Source: Hyphomonadaceae bacterium TMED5
GTDB lineage: Bacteria; Pseudomonadota; Alphaproteobacteria; Caulobacterales; Hyphomonadaceae
DNA: 64,000 nt
Assembly: GCA_002173095.1 (NCBI GenBank)
Contig: NHBK01000009.1
Span: 186,001-250,000, forward strand
Direction of reading: 5' to 3'
Made by a program: the position numbers and the translations under genes. The notes under the pieces were generated by a model, which did no database searches, had not been told where the DNA came from, and was given only the letters and a program-made list of their open reading frames with translations. The stretch's first letter is position 1, and each line of letters opens with the position of its first letter. Shown one piece after another: positions 53,603 to 62,698 of this stretch.

Positions 53603-55030
53603 ATGTTCTGGAAACTTCTGGCAGCCAGCAGTGCTGCTTTTGCTCTGTCGACGGCAGCATATGCCAATCATCACGAGGAGGGGCATACGCCTGAAGTTGG
53701 CTATTCGCCGACAGACCTGATCGACACTGCCGTTGTGGAAACCGCAGATGGTCGACTGGTGGGTGAAGATATGGGCGACGTGCATGTTTTTCGCGGTGTT
53801 CCCTATGCTCAGCCGCCTGTTGGTGATCTGCGCTGGCGCGCGCCGGAACCGGTAGAACCTTGGCAGGGCGATCGCACCGTTATCGAGTTTGAAGCACCAT
53901 GCGTTCAGCCCATGGTTCCAGATCCAAGCCAGCCCAATGGCGGCGGGGTTGTTGGGGTGAAGTCTGAAGACTGTCTTTATCTTGAGGTGTATGCGCCTGA
54001 AGACGCAGAAAACGCGCCGGTTATGCTGTGGATGCACGGCGGTGCTGGCTTTCTGGGGGCAGGACATCTGGGCTCTTATGACGGCACGGCAAACGCGCAG
54101 AATGGCGTCATTACCGTCTCTATCAATTATCGGCTCGGACCGCTTGGCTATTTCGCACATCCGGCGCTGACGGCTGAGGGAGGTCCGACCGGCGATTTTG
54201 CCCTTATGGACGCAGTTGCTGCCCTTGAATGGATTCAGCGCAATATCGGCGCGTTTGGCGGCGATACCAGCAATGTCACGATTGCCGGCCAGTCCGCAGG
54301 CGGCGCTATGGTGATGCAACTCCTGTCCATCCCATCCGCTGAAGGTCTGTTCCACAAGGCGATTGTTCAGTCAGGTGCACGCATTTCACCAGGGCGTGCG
54401 CTCGAAGACGCCGAACAGATGGGTGTTGATGGTATGGCCACGCTGGATATTCCGGCTGATGCCGATACGGATACGCTGCGAAGTGTGACCGCACAGACCC
54501 TTGCCTATAACCCGTCTCTGCGACGCGGTATTTCAGGTGCACTTGATGAGGAGTTTCACCCCTCCTCCACCCGTGATGCGATGGATAATGGCACGGAATT
54601 CGATGTGCCTGTTCTGGTTGGCTCGAACATGGGCGAGGGCGGGTTTTCCCGTGCCACGGAAGTTGCCCGTCTGGCGGGTGATGAAGGCGCAGCGGCGTTT
54701 CTCTACCACTTCCGCTATATGCCGGAGTTTCGTCAGGCATCATGGCAGAATGGCCCAATTCACTCCGCTGAGCTGATGTTCACATTTGACTCACTGGAAA
54801 CATCCAGCTGGGGGGCGGGCATGACTGAGGCGCAAGATGAAGCCTATGCGGACATCGTCAATTCCTGCTGGACGAATTTCATGAAAATGGACCCGGCATC
54901 AACCAGCATAAGCTGTGCAAACGGGTTTGAATGGCCAGCCTATTCTGCAGAGACAAATGCCGTTGCGGTGTTTGACGAGGAGATAACCGTCGGGGATGCG
55001 TCCGCCATCCCTGATGGTCCTCAGAGCTGA
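53603..55030 (+). CDS. Secreted type-B carboxylesterase
   Basis: A 475-aa alpha/beta hydrolase of the cholinesterase/carboxylesterase family. The signal peptide ends near AAYAN, followed by a His-rich stretch (HHEEGH). The fold markers are FRGVPYAQPPVGDLRW, EDCLYLEVYAPE and WMHGGAGFLGAG. The catalytic Ser is in IAGQSAGGAM, the acid in GSNMGEGGF and His in GPIHSAELMF. The C-terminal half is shorter than the usual 500-550 aa. ATG 53603 follows GGGAGGAA. It should hydrolyse esters in the periplasm or outside; substrate unknown. Confidence 0.92.
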   Translation: MFWKLLAASSAAFALSTAAYANHHEEGHTPEVGYSPTDLIDTAVVETADGRLVGEDMGDVHVFRGVPYAQPPVGDLRWRAPEPVEPWQGDRTVIEFEAPCVQPMVPDPSQPNGGGVVGVKSEDCLYLEVYAPEDAENAPVMLWMHGGAGFLGAGHLGSYDGTANAQNGVITVSINYRLGPLGYFAHPALTAEGGPTGDFALMDAVAALEWIQRNIGAFGGDTSNVTIAGQSAGGAMVMQLLSIPSAEGLFHKAIVQSGARISPGRALEDAEQMGVDGMATLDIPADADTDTLRSVTAQTLAYNPSLRRGISGALDEEFHPSSTRDAMDNGTEFDVPVLVGSNMGEGGFSRATEVARLAGDEGAAAFLYHFRYMPEFRQASWQNGPIHSAELMFTFDSLETSSWGAGMTEAQDEAYADIVNSCWTNFMKMDPASTSISCANGFEWPAYSAETNAVAVFDEEITVGDASAIPDGPQS

Positions 55031-55075
55031 TTTCAGTTCCTCCCCAGACGCTGTCCCTGGCGTCTGTCTGCAAGG

Positions 55076-55121
55076 CACCCCATTCCGCTCCTCTCTCTTC
55101 ATCGGCGGAATGGGGTGTTTT
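55076..55121 (+). terminator. Intrinsic terminator of the carboxylesterase gene
   Basis: A perfect 13-bp stem (CACCCCATTCCGC / GCGGAATGGGGTG) with a 16-base pyrimidine-rich loop is followed by TTTTC. Confidence 0.88.
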
Positions 55122-55163
55122 CTCATGGTTGTTTAATTCGGTGGCGACCTTGCTTCATGGAAA

Positions 55164-55179
55164 AATGTAATATTACATT
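55164..55179. promoter_or_regulatory. Perfect 16-bp palindrome before a small secreted protein gene
   Basis: AATGTAATATTACATT reads identically on both strands and ends 19 bases before the ATG at 55199. It is a good operator candidate for a dimeric regulator. No regulator gene is adjacent. Confidence 0.5.
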
Positions 55180-55198
55180 GATGAAACGGGGGATTTTC

Positions 55199-55735
55199 AT
55201 GTTTAAAAACACACTTCTGGTTCTGGGGGCTATGGCGTTGTTTGGTGGCGCGGCCTTTGCGGATGGCTGTGCGACAACATCGTCTGAATCGATTTCTTTC
55301 GGTGACAATTACATCATTGAAGCGGTCGCCATTGGTGATACCTGTGAGCATAGCATTGCGGTGATTGTCGTGCGTGATGGCGATGGTGCGCCTCAGTATA
55401 CTGAGGCATCTCCAACCCAATTCCTGTTCGGCTTTGATGGCGTTTCCACTGAGCAGGAAATGGCCGGGGCGCTGGATGAGTATATCGGTGTGCCGATGAT
55501 GGATGGCGGTGTTTTCAGCAGTGCTGAACTGCCAGACTGGCCGGAGGGCGCTGATTATCCGGGCGATGAATTCCCATTCTATCCTGAAGAATGGGTGGAT
55601 CGGGCTGAATATTTGCGTCTTCAGAGCCTTGAGGCGCCAGTCTGGTGCCACGTGCAAGGCATGGAAAGTTCATCCTGTCTCGTGCTCGATGGTGAGTATC
55701 TTTACAAGATTGGCGTTCAGTCCTTTCCGGGCTGA
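55199..55735 (+). CDS. Small secreted protein of unknown function
   Basis: A 178-aa protein with a signal peptide (MFKNTLLVLGAMALF, cut after AAFA). The mature form starts DGCATTSSES and has four cysteines in two likely pairs (GC, DTC; VWC, SSC). It is acidic, with an aromatic-rich middle (YPGDEFPFYPEEWVDRAEYL) and a short beta-rich C terminus. I do not recognise a family. ATG 55199 follows GGGGGA; an upstream ATG would spoil the signal peptide. A perfect palindrome lies in the leader, suggesting specific regulation. Confidence 0.75.
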   Translation: MFKNTLLVLGAMALFGGAAFADGCATTSSESISFGDNYIIEAVAIGDTCEHSIAVIVVRDGDGAPQYTEASPTQFLFGFDGVSTEQEMAGALDEYIGVPMMDGGVFSSAELPDWPEGADYPGDEFPFYPEEWVDRAEYLRLQSLEAPVWCHVQGMESSSCLVLDGEYLYKIGVQSFPG

Positions 55736-55753
55736 GGCCGGCCTCACGGCGCT

Positions 55754-56917
55754 TCAGCGTGTTTCGCTGAAGCGTGTTACGAGCGAGACCAGCAGATCGC
55801 GGCCTGTTTCCAGTGTATCATCATTGAAATCATAGGCTGGATGGTGAAGCGGTGTGGCCTCTATGCCAGCGCCGAGCCAGATATAAGCGCCCGGTACATT
55901 CTCTAGCATGACTGAAAAGTCTTCTGACGCCATGCTGGGACGGAAGCTGGTATCGACATTACCTTCGCCGACGACGCCCTTGGCGACGTCTGCTGCGAAC
56001 AGGGCCTCGGTCTCGGTATTTATGGTGCTCGGATAACCGAATTCATATTCAGCGTCATAGTCAATCTGATGCGCCGCGCAGACGGATGCCAGAATGCGGT
56101 CGATCTCATCCCGAATGAATGTGCGAACTTCCGGGTCAAAGCATCGCCAGGTGCCTTTCACTTCGCACTGACCGGGAATGACATTGAATGTCTCTCCGCC
56201 TTTCATCTGGGTGACGGATAAAACGGCCGGGTCATGTGCGCTCAGTTTCCGGCTCACAATGGTCTGCAATGCCAATACAAACTCTGAGGCGGCCACTAGC
56301 GGGTCACGCGCCTTTTCAGGCATGGCGGCATGTCCGCCAACGCCTTTCAAGACGATGTCGAAAGTGTCAAAAGACGCCATCATCGGGCCGGGTTGAACCG
56401 CGATTTTGCCTGCCGCGAGACCGGGCCAGTTATGCAGCGCGAAGATCGCATCACATGGAAAGCGCTCAAACAGGCCTTCTTCGACCATGACGCGTCCGCC
56501 GCCTTTGTTCTCTTCGGCAGGTTGGAAGATGAAATAGACATTGCCCTTGAAGGCGCGCGAGGCGGCGAGCGCCTCTGCCGCGCCGAGCAGCATGGCGGTG
56601 TGACCATCATGCCCGCAGGCATGCATCACCCCGTCATGCGTAGATTTATGGTCCGCACCACCGGCCTCCAGAATGGGCAGGGCGTCCATGTCTGCGCGCA
56701 GGCCTATGCTTGGGCCGTCGCCATTTCTGAGCACACCCACAAGGCCCGTGTCCGCAATTCCGCGATGAACCTCAATGCCCGCGGCCTCGAGTGTGCGCGC
56801 AACGAGATCTGATGTGCGCTTTTCTTCAAAGGCGAGTTCTGGATGGGCGTGAATATCGCGGCGCAGTGTCTTCATCCGCTCGGCGTCGGAATTGGAGAGA
56901 AGGGATGTGTCTGTCAT
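55754..56917 (-). CDS. M20-family amidohydrolase (hippurate hydrolase-like)
   Basis: A 387-aa metal-dependent amidohydrolase of peptidase family M20D, which cleaves N-acyl or indole-acyl amino acids. Metal-binding motifs are LRADMDALP, HACGHDGHTAMLLGAA, FQPAEEN and the late His in PLHHPAYDF; the dimerisation domain lies around 185-300 (GVGGHAAMPEKARDP). It starts 54 bases after hutC ends, on the same strand, so it is probably the last gene of a hutF-hutC-amidohydrolase unit. A role with N-acylated histidine or histidine products is an inference. Confidence 0.9.
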   Translation of the reverse strand: MTDTSLLSNSDAERMKTLRRDIHAHPELAFEEKRTSDLVARTLEAAGIEVHRGIADTGLVGVLRNGDGPSIGLRADMDALPILEAGGADHKSTHDGVMHACGHDGHTAMLLGAAEALAASRAFKGNVYFIFQPAEENKGGGRVMVEEGLFERFPCDAIFALHNWPGLAAGKIAVQPGPMMASFDTFDIVLKGVGGHAAMPEKARDPLVAASEFVLALQTIVSRKLSAHDPAVLSVTQMKGGETFNVIPGQCEVKGTWRCFDPEVRTFIRDEIDRILASVCAAHQIDYDAEYEFGYPSTINTETEALFAADVAKGVVGEGNVDTSFRPSMASEDFSVMLENVPGAYIWLGAGIEATPLHHPAYDFNDDTLETGRDLLVSLVTRFSETR

Positions 56918-56971
56918 TCTGCCATTATAGCGTTCACGCGGTCAGACGCGAAGCGAAATGGTAGGTTGAGC

Positions 56972-57688
56972 TCAGCTGGATGATGTAGGGCCGAAGCGCG
57001 CAACCAGATCATAAGCGTCTGAAAGGAAGACCTGACGTACATAAGTGATGGGGTCGCTGGCGCGCCAGGTGCGGCGCTCAATACAAAGACATGGTGTGCC
57101 GGGTTTTTGCTTCAGCAAGTCTGCTTCAAGGCCTGAAAGTCCGCAGGCTGAGATTTTTGTCTCAGCTTCGGTCCAGGGCACGTTCTGCAAAAGCCAGCTA
57201 CCCGGCGTTATCGCGCTGAAATCGACATCCAGCGCAGAGGGGACAGACCGAGCGCTGATCAGACGATGCTCATAGGCAATGGGGCGATCATCGGCGAGGT
57301 GAATGCCATCCAGCTGCAATAGATCATCTGCGCCTTTGCTGAGCCATGCTTCTGGTTCCATGCGTGTATCCGGCGCGCGAACCCGCGTCAGATGAGGCGT
57401 GTAGGCATGGATATGACCTTGCTCTGACAATTGCGCGGGCAGGTCGGGGATATCCAGAATCATGGAATGCACGCGAGGACTGGATACAAACGTCCCCGCT
57501 TTTTTGCGACGGTCGATCAGCCCGGCAGACACCAGTGCAGACAGGGCTTTGTTTACGGTCATGCGCGAGCAGTCATACTGCTCCATGAGTTCTTTTTCTG
57601 TTGGAAGTCTGTCGCCGGGCGCGCGCCGACCCGAGAGAATATCGTCCTCGAAATCCGTTCTTATCTTTTCGTGGAGCGATAGCTTCAT
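56972..57688 (-). CDS. hutC: Histidine utilisation repressor HutC (GntR family)
   Basis: Represses hut genes until urocanate binds. The 238-aa protein has an N-terminal GntR winged helix (about 1-70: LPTEKELMEQYDCSRMTVNKAL and LIDRRKKAGTFV) and a UTRA effector domain (about 90-235). ATG 57688 overlaps the hutF stop in ATGA, so translation is coupled and repressor level follows the operon. The extension to 57790 lies inside hutF and is not used. The matching operator is between hutF and hutI. Confidence 0.93.
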   Translation of the reverse strand: MKLSLHEKIRTDFEDDILSGRRAPGDRLPTEKELMEQYDCSRMTVNKALSALVSAGLIDRRKKAGTFVSSPRVHSMILDIPDLPAQLSEQGHIHAYTPHLTRVRAPDTRMEPEAWLSKGADDLLQLDGIHLADDRPIAYEHRLISARSVPSALDVDFSAITPGSWLLQNVPWTEAETKISACGLSGLEADLLKQKPGTPCLCIERRTWRASDPITYVRQVFLSDAYDLVARFGPTSSS

Positions 57689-59052
57689 GTCGTCAGGGCC
57701 AGCAAGGTGTCTTTGAACTTCTGGCTCAGCACATTGCGGGCACGGTGTCGACCATTCGTCACCTCCCGTTGTCCAAAACGCCAGACGCAATCAATCGCCT
57801 TTTGCCCTGCCGCAAAGATAAAGGCATCGAGGATCTGGCTGTCTGTTTTCCCGATGAGAGAGTCATCAGACATATTGAGACTTACAATGTCTGCTGCATT
57901 TCCGACGCGCAGCCCGGCACTTCTCCCAAGCGCCTGAGCGCCGCCATTCAGCGCAGCATGGAACAGGGTCTCACCCGTCGATTTGCAGGTCTCGCTGGAT
58001 AATACATTCCTTCGCTGGCGGCTCAGGCGTTGGCCATATTCAAACAATCTCAGCTCTTCGCTCGCATCAATTCTGATGTTGGAATCAGAGCCGATGCCTA
58101 GCTTTCCGCCAAGAGCGAGATAGTCCTCTGCGGGAAAAATGCCGTCGCCCAGATTGGCTTCCGTAATGGGGCAGATGCCTGCGACGGCGCCACTTTCGGC
58201 AAGGCGGCTGGTTTCTTCCGCGGTGATATGCGTTGCATGGACAAGGCACCAGTTCCCGGACACTTTGGCATGGTCAAATAGCCAGTCCACTGGGCGTTGT
58301 CCGCTCCATTTTTTGCAGGCTTCGACCTCTGCCATCTGTTCAGCAATATGGATGTGAATTGGATTATCTCTGCCGAGTTCTGTCAGTTGCCCCAGTTCTT
58401 CAGGCGTGACGGCACGCAAGCTATGAGGCGCGAGGCCGAGCACGCCATCATCCAGAACGGAAATGCGGGTTCGCACCTGATCGAGCAATCTGGAAAAGCC
58501 ATCTATATCGTGAATGAAGCGGCTTTGATCCGGATTTGGAGGCAGGCCGCCAAATCCGGCGTGCGCATAGAAAACAGGGAGCAGCGTCAGCGCTATGCCA
58601 GTCTCCTCAGATGCGCTCATAATCGCCTGGCTCATTTCAGATGGATCGGAATAGGGCTGTCCGTCTGGCGTATGGTGCAGATAATGAAACTCACCGACGC
58701 GCGTAAAACCATTTTCCAGCATTTCCATGAAGGCCAGCGCCGCAATGTCCTTCATTTGCTCGGGCGAGAGCTTGCCCACGAAGTGGTACATGATCTTCCG
58801 CCATGTCCAGAAACTGTCAGACGACGATCCACGCAGCTCAGACAGCCCCGCCATGCCCCTTTGAAATGCGTGACTGTGAAGGTTTGGAAGGCCGGGCAGA
58901 GCGCAAGCATGGCGTTCATCGTCAGGCTGAATTGAGGCGTCAGTCTCGATTTCAATGATCCTGCCTTCGGCGATGCCAATGCGGACATTTCGCGCCCAGC
59001 CTGAGTGGAGAAACGCCTGATCAAAGAACAGGTTTAAGCGGTGTTTAAGCAC
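57685..59052 (-). CDS. hutF: Formimidoylglutamate deiminase
   Basis: Converts N-formimidoyl-glutamate to N-formylglutamate and ammonia, the step that feeds HutG. It is a 455-aa amidohydrolase-superfamily enzyme with a metal site in LPGLPNLHSHAFQRGMAGL, HIHIAEQMAEVEAC, VHATHITAEE and the Asp of GIGSDSNIRIDASEELR. A GTG at 59052 is the likely start. It is the first gene of the minus-strand hut operon, divergent from hutI, and overlaps hutC by four bases. Confidence 0.94.
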   Translation of the reverse strand: MLKHRLNLFFDQAFLHSGWARNVRIGIAEGRIIEIETDASIQPDDERHACALPGLPNLHSHAFQRGMAGLSELRGSSSDSFWTWRKIMYHFVGKLSPEQMKDIAALAFMEMLENGFTRVGEFHYLHHTPDGQPYSDPSEMSQAIMSASEETGIALTLLPVFYAHAGFGGLPPNPDQSRFIHDIDGFSRLLDQVRTRISVLDDGVLGLAPHSLRAVTPEELGQLTELGRDNPIHIHIAEQMAEVEACKKWSGQRPVDWLFDHAKVSGNWCLVHATHITAEETSRLAESGAVAGICPITEANLGDGIFPAEDYLALGGKLGIGSDSNIRIDASEELRLFEYGQRLSRQRRNVLSSETCKSTGETLFHAALNGGAQALGRSAGLRVGNAADIVSLNMSDDSLIGKTDSQILDAFIFAAGQKAIDCVWRFGQREVTNGRHRARNVLSQKFKDTLLALTT

Positions 59053-59083
59053 GATTTGAACCCTTGAGAATGTCTGCCTTCCA

Positions 59084-59101
59084 TTAATGTCTATACATTA
59101 A
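59084..59101. promoter_or_regulatory. HutC operator between divergent hut operons
   Basis: TTAATGTCTATACATTAA is an 18-bp palindrome with one mismatched pair. Its centre GTCTATAC fits the GTMTAKAC pattern of the HutC subfamily of GntR regulators. It lies 32 bases from hutF and 45 from hutI, well placed to control both promoters. Confidence 0.8.
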
Positions 59102-59145
59102 AAGTCTCTTTGTGCAATGATCACCTAAAGCGTTTGGAGGCTTTG

Positions 59146-60354
59146 ATGCTTTGTGATTGCATTTGGACGAATGCCAGGTTGGCGACGATGGCGGGTGACG
59201 CCACTGGTCTGATCGAAGATGGCGTGCTGGCCGCGCGACATGGTCGGCTTGTTTATGCCGGGCCTGCCGACGGCGCGCCGGCATTCACCTCTGACCAGCA
59301 CATTGATTGCGAAGGTCGCCTTGTTACGCCCGGTTTGATCGATTGCCATACGCACCTCGTTTATGCGGGCAATCGCGCCGATGAGTTTGAGAAGCGCCTT
59401 GAGGGTGTCAGCTATGAAGAGATCACCCGCAATGGGGGTGGCATAGCCTCAACGGTCACAGCGACACGTGCGGCATCAGAGCAAGAACTGATGTCTGAAA
59501 GTCTACCGCGTCTGGATGCATTGCTGGCCGAAGGCGTCACGACACTTGAGGTGAAATCTGGTTACGGGCTGAATCTGGAAGCTGAGCGGCGCATGCTTTC
59601 GGTCGCAAGGGCTCTTCAGAGTGAACGGAAAGTCCGTATCGCCACCACGTTTCTGGGCGCCCATGCTGTGCCGAAAGACTTTCAAGGCGCGGCGGATGCG
59701 TATGTGGATCTCGTCGTCAGTGAAATGCTGCCATCAATCGCTGAGGCCCAGCTCGCTGATGCAGTAGACGGGTTTTGTGAGACCATTGGTTTTTCTACAG
59801 AGCAGATCCGGCGCGTCTTTGAGGCTGCCCGCGAGCTCGGCCTTCCGGTCAAGCTACATGCTGAACAGCTGTCTGATCAGAATGGGTCCGCGCTCGCGGC
59901 CGAATTTGGTGCGCTGTCTGCTGACCATCTGGAGTATCTGAGCGAGTCTGGTGTTCAGGCTATGGCGCAGTCAGGCACGGTCGCGACACTTCTGCCCGGC
60001 GCATTCTACGCCACGCACGAGACCAAATTGCCGCCAGTGGAGGCGCTCCGCCAACACGGTGTGCCAATGGCAATCGCGACTGACTGCAATCCGGGGACAT
60101 CGCCGCTGACGTCAGTTCTGCTCGCCATGAATATGGCAGCAACCTTGTTCCGCATGACCGTTCAGGAATGCCTGCAGGGCGTCACCATCAATGCAGCCAA
60201 AGCGCTTGGCCTTCAGGACAATATTGGAAGTCTGGAAGCGGGTAAGTCCTGTGATCTTGCGATCTGGGATGTCCGCTCGCCCTCCGACCTCGTCTATCGA
60301 ATTGGGTTTAACCCCCTGCATGCGCGTGTTTTTCAAGGGGAGACGGTATCATGA
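59146..60354 (+). CDS. hutI: Imidazolonepropionase
   Basis: Hydrolyses 4-imidazolone-5-propionate to N-formimidoyl-glutamate. The 402-aa amidohydrolase has the metal motif [18 protein letters not shown], substrate loop [32 protein letters not shown] and the Asp in [13 protein letters not shown] 59146 follows GGAGG. It is the first gene of hutI-hutH-hutG-hutU, and its stop overlaps the hutH start. Confidence 0.96.
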   Translation: MLCDCIWTNARLATMAGDATGLIEDGVLAARHGRLVYAGPADGAPAFTSDQHIDCEGRLVTPGLIDCHTHLVYAGNRADEFEKRLEGVSYEEITRNGGGIASTVTATRAASEQELMSESLPRLDALLAEGVTTLEVKSGYGLNLEAERRMLSVARALQSERKVRIATTFLGAHAVPKDFQGAADAYVDLVVSEMLPSIAEAQLADAVDGFCETIGFSTEQIRRVFEAARELGLPVKLHAEQLSDQNGSALAAEFGALSADHLEYLSESGVQAMAQSGTVATLLPGAFYATHETKLPPVEALRQHGVPMAIATDCNPGTSPLTSVLLAMNMAATLFRMTVQECLQGVTINAAKALGLQDNIGSLEAGKSCDLAIWDVRSPSDLVYRIGFNPLHARVFQGETVS

Positions 60355-61871
60355 TGATATCTCCGGGAAGTGTATCTCTTAGCCAATGGCGTGCCGTATA
60401 TGACGGCGAAACGGCCTGTCTGGACCCTGCCTGTAAGACGCAGGTTCAGGCGAGCGCAGATGCTGTCGACCGCATTCTTGCCAACGGTGATCCCGTTTAC
60501 GGGATCAATACCGGGTTTGGGAAGCTCGCCAACGTTCAGATTGAACACGATGATCTGGCGGTTCTTCAGAAGAATATTGTTCTGAGCCATGCCGCCGGCA
60601 CAGGCGAGTGTGCCCAGGTGTCAGTCATCCGTCTTATGATGGCGTTGAAAATGGCGAGCCTTGGTCGTGGCGCATCCGGGGTTCGTCCTGAGACGTTGTC
60701 CTTCCTTGAGGCCATGCTTGAAAAGGACCTGATACCGGTTGTCCCGGCGCAGGGCTCAGTGGGCGCAAGCGGTGATCTGGCGCCACTTTCGCATATGGCA
60801 GCTGCCATGCTGGGTGTGGGTGAAATCATTCTGAAAGGTGTTCGCCAGCCTGCGGCGGATGCTTTGAAAAAGGCTGGCATGTCACCACTTGAGCTTGGTC
60901 CAAAAGAGGGGCTCGCTCTGCTCAATGGTACTCAGTTTTCGACCGCATTTGCGCTGGCTGGATTGTTCGAGGCTGATCGCCTTTACCGGACGGCGCTCGT
61001 GTCGGGCGCGCTGTCGACAGAGGCTGCAAAAGGGTCCGATACCGCTTTTGACCCGCGCATTCATCAACTGCGAGGTCATGCTGGTCAGATCGAAGCCGCT
61101 GAAGCGCTGCGCGCTCTGATGGATGGGTCAGACATTCGCGCAAGCCACTTGGAAAATGATGCGCGGGTTCAGGACCCGTACTGTCTGCGTTGTCAGCCAC
61201 AAGTGATGGGCGCGGTGTTGGATCTGCTGCGTCAGGCAGGGCGTACGCTGGAAATCGAAGCAAATGGCGTTTCAGATAATCCGCTCATTTTCCCGGAGAC
61301 GGATGAAGCTTTGTCCGGCGGAAACTTCCATGCAGAGCCGGTCGCTTTCGCGGCAGATATGATCGCTATGGCGCTGTGCGAAATCGGGTCTCTATCAGAG
61401 CGTCGCATTGCCATGCTGGTCGACCCGGCTCTGTCCGGTCTGCCCGCTTTTCTAACGCCACGGCCGGGCCTGAATTCAGGCTTTATGATCCCGCAGGTCA
61501 CGGCGGCAGCCCTGGTATCTGAAAACAAACAGAGTGCCTTTCCGGGCAGCGTGGATTCAATCCCGACCTCTGCCAATCAGGAAGATCATGTCTCTATGGC
61601 CGCCCATGCCGCGCGCCGCCTGATGCGAATGTCCGACAATGTTGTGGCGGTTCTTGGCATTGAGCTAATCGCAGCCGCGCAAGGGTGTGACTTCCTGCTA
61701 CCGCTTCGCTCCAGCGTCTCTCTGGAGGCCGTACGTCGCACGGTTCGCGAATTGATCCCGACGCTTGAAGATGACCGGTATTTCCATCCAGACCTTGAGG
61801 CGGCTAACGGACTTATTCGTCAGAACGCCATTGTCACGGCCGTACCTGTTGAGCTGCCGGGAGTGGCTTGA
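60351..61871 (+). CDS. hutH: Histidine ammonia-lyase
   Basis: First step of histidine breakdown, giving urocanate and ammonia. The 506-aa protein carries the self-made MIO cofactor at Ala139-Ser140-Gly141 in [14 protein letters not shown]. Other blocks are [33 protein letters not shown] and the closing [11 protein letters not shown]. The ATG overlaps the hutI stop by four bases (a second ATG follows at once), and its own stop overlaps hutG by one base, so the operon is tightly translation-coupled. Confidence 0.97.
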   Translation: MMISPGSVSLSQWRAVYDGETACLDPACKTQVQASADAVDRILANGDPVYGINTGFGKLANVQIEHDDLAVLQKNIVLSHAAGTGECAQVSVIRLMMALKMASLGRGASGVRPETLSFLEAMLEKDLIPVVPAQGSVGASGDLAPLSHMAAAMLGVGEIILKGVRQPAADALKKAGMSPLELGPKEGLALLNGTQFSTAFALAGLFEADRLYRTALVSGALSTEAAKGSDTAFDPRIHQLRGHAGQIEAAEALRALMDGSDIRASHLENDARVQDPYCLRCQPQVMGAVLDLLRQAGRTLEIEANGVSDNPLIFPETDEALSGGNFHAEPVAFAADMIAMALCEIGSLSERRIAMLVDPALSGLPAFLTPRPGLNSGFMIPQVTAAALVSENKQSAFPGSVDSIPTSANQEDHVSMAAHAARRLMRMSDNVVAVLGIELIAAAQGCDFLLPLRSSVSLEAVRRTVRELIPTLEDDRYFHPDLEAANGLIRQNAIVTAVPVELPGVA

Positions 61872-62698
61872 TGGACTGGTTGAACATCTCGCGCGGAAAT
61901 GCGCCGCTCATCATTGCCGTACCACATGCTGGAACCGTCATTCCTGACGATATTGCCGCTCGGTTTCATTCTGCCTGGCTGGGGCGCAAGGATGCGGACT
62001 TCTATGTGGATCAGCTCTATGATTTTGCACGCGACGCTGATGTCACGCTTATTTCGACCGACATTTCCAGAAGCGTGATCGACGTCAATCGCGACCCGTC
62101 CGGGGCTTCGCTTTATCCCGGCATGGCAACCACCGGCCTTTGTCCGCTGACCAGTTTTGACGGTGAGCCATTGTACTCGGGTGCTGAGCCTGATGAGGCT
62201 GAGATCGCCCAGCGCCGTGCGAAATGGTTTGAGCCCTATCATGGGGCCATTCAGGATGAGCTTGATCGGCTGCGGCAAACCCATCGCAATGTCGTCCTGT
62301 ATGATGCGCATTCCATCCGATACCGAATTCCACGCCTGTTCGAGGGCGACCTGCCAATGTTCAACATCGGCACGAATGGCGGCGCGACCTGCGATGAGCG
62401 CCTGCAAAACGCCGTCGTCGAAATATGTGAGGCCAGTGGTCTGGAAACCGTTCTGAACGCCCGTTTCAAAGGCGGATGGACAACCCGTCATTATGGGCGA
62501 CCCGAGGATGGCATCCACGCCATTCAGATGGAGCTGGCCATGCAGGGCTATCTCGATGAGCCCGAAACACCAACGCCTGAAAACTGGCCAACGCCCTATG
62601 CCGCATCACGCGCGGCTCAAACCGTTTCTGTCCTGAAATCTGTCATCGGGGCCTGCCTCAATTTCGCCGGACCCCTCTCTCATGGAGACAAGATATGA
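61871..62698 (+). CDS. hutG: N-formylglutamate deformylase (amidohydrolase)
   Basis: Last step of the HutF/HutG route, releasing formate and glutamate. The 275-aa protein is of the N-formylglutamate amidohydrolase family: [34 protein letters not shown] and [24 protein letters not shown] with metal-binding His and Glu. It is unlike the arginase-type HutG of enterobacteria, consistent with the presence of HutF. It overlaps hutH by one base and hutU by four. Confidence 0.95.
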   Translation: MDWLNISRGNAPLIIAVPHAGTVIPDDIAARFHSAWLGRKDADFYVDQLYDFARDADVTLISTDISRSVIDVNRDPSGASLYPGMATTGLCPLTSFDGEPLYSGAEPDEAEIAQRRAKWFEPYHGAIQDELDRLRQTHRNVVLYDAHSIRYRIPRLFEGDLPMFNIGTNGGATCDERLQNAVVEICEASGLETVLNARFKGGWTTRHYGRPEDGIHAIQMELAMQGYLDEPETPTPENWPTPYAASRAAQTVSVLKSVIGACLNFAGPLSHGDKI

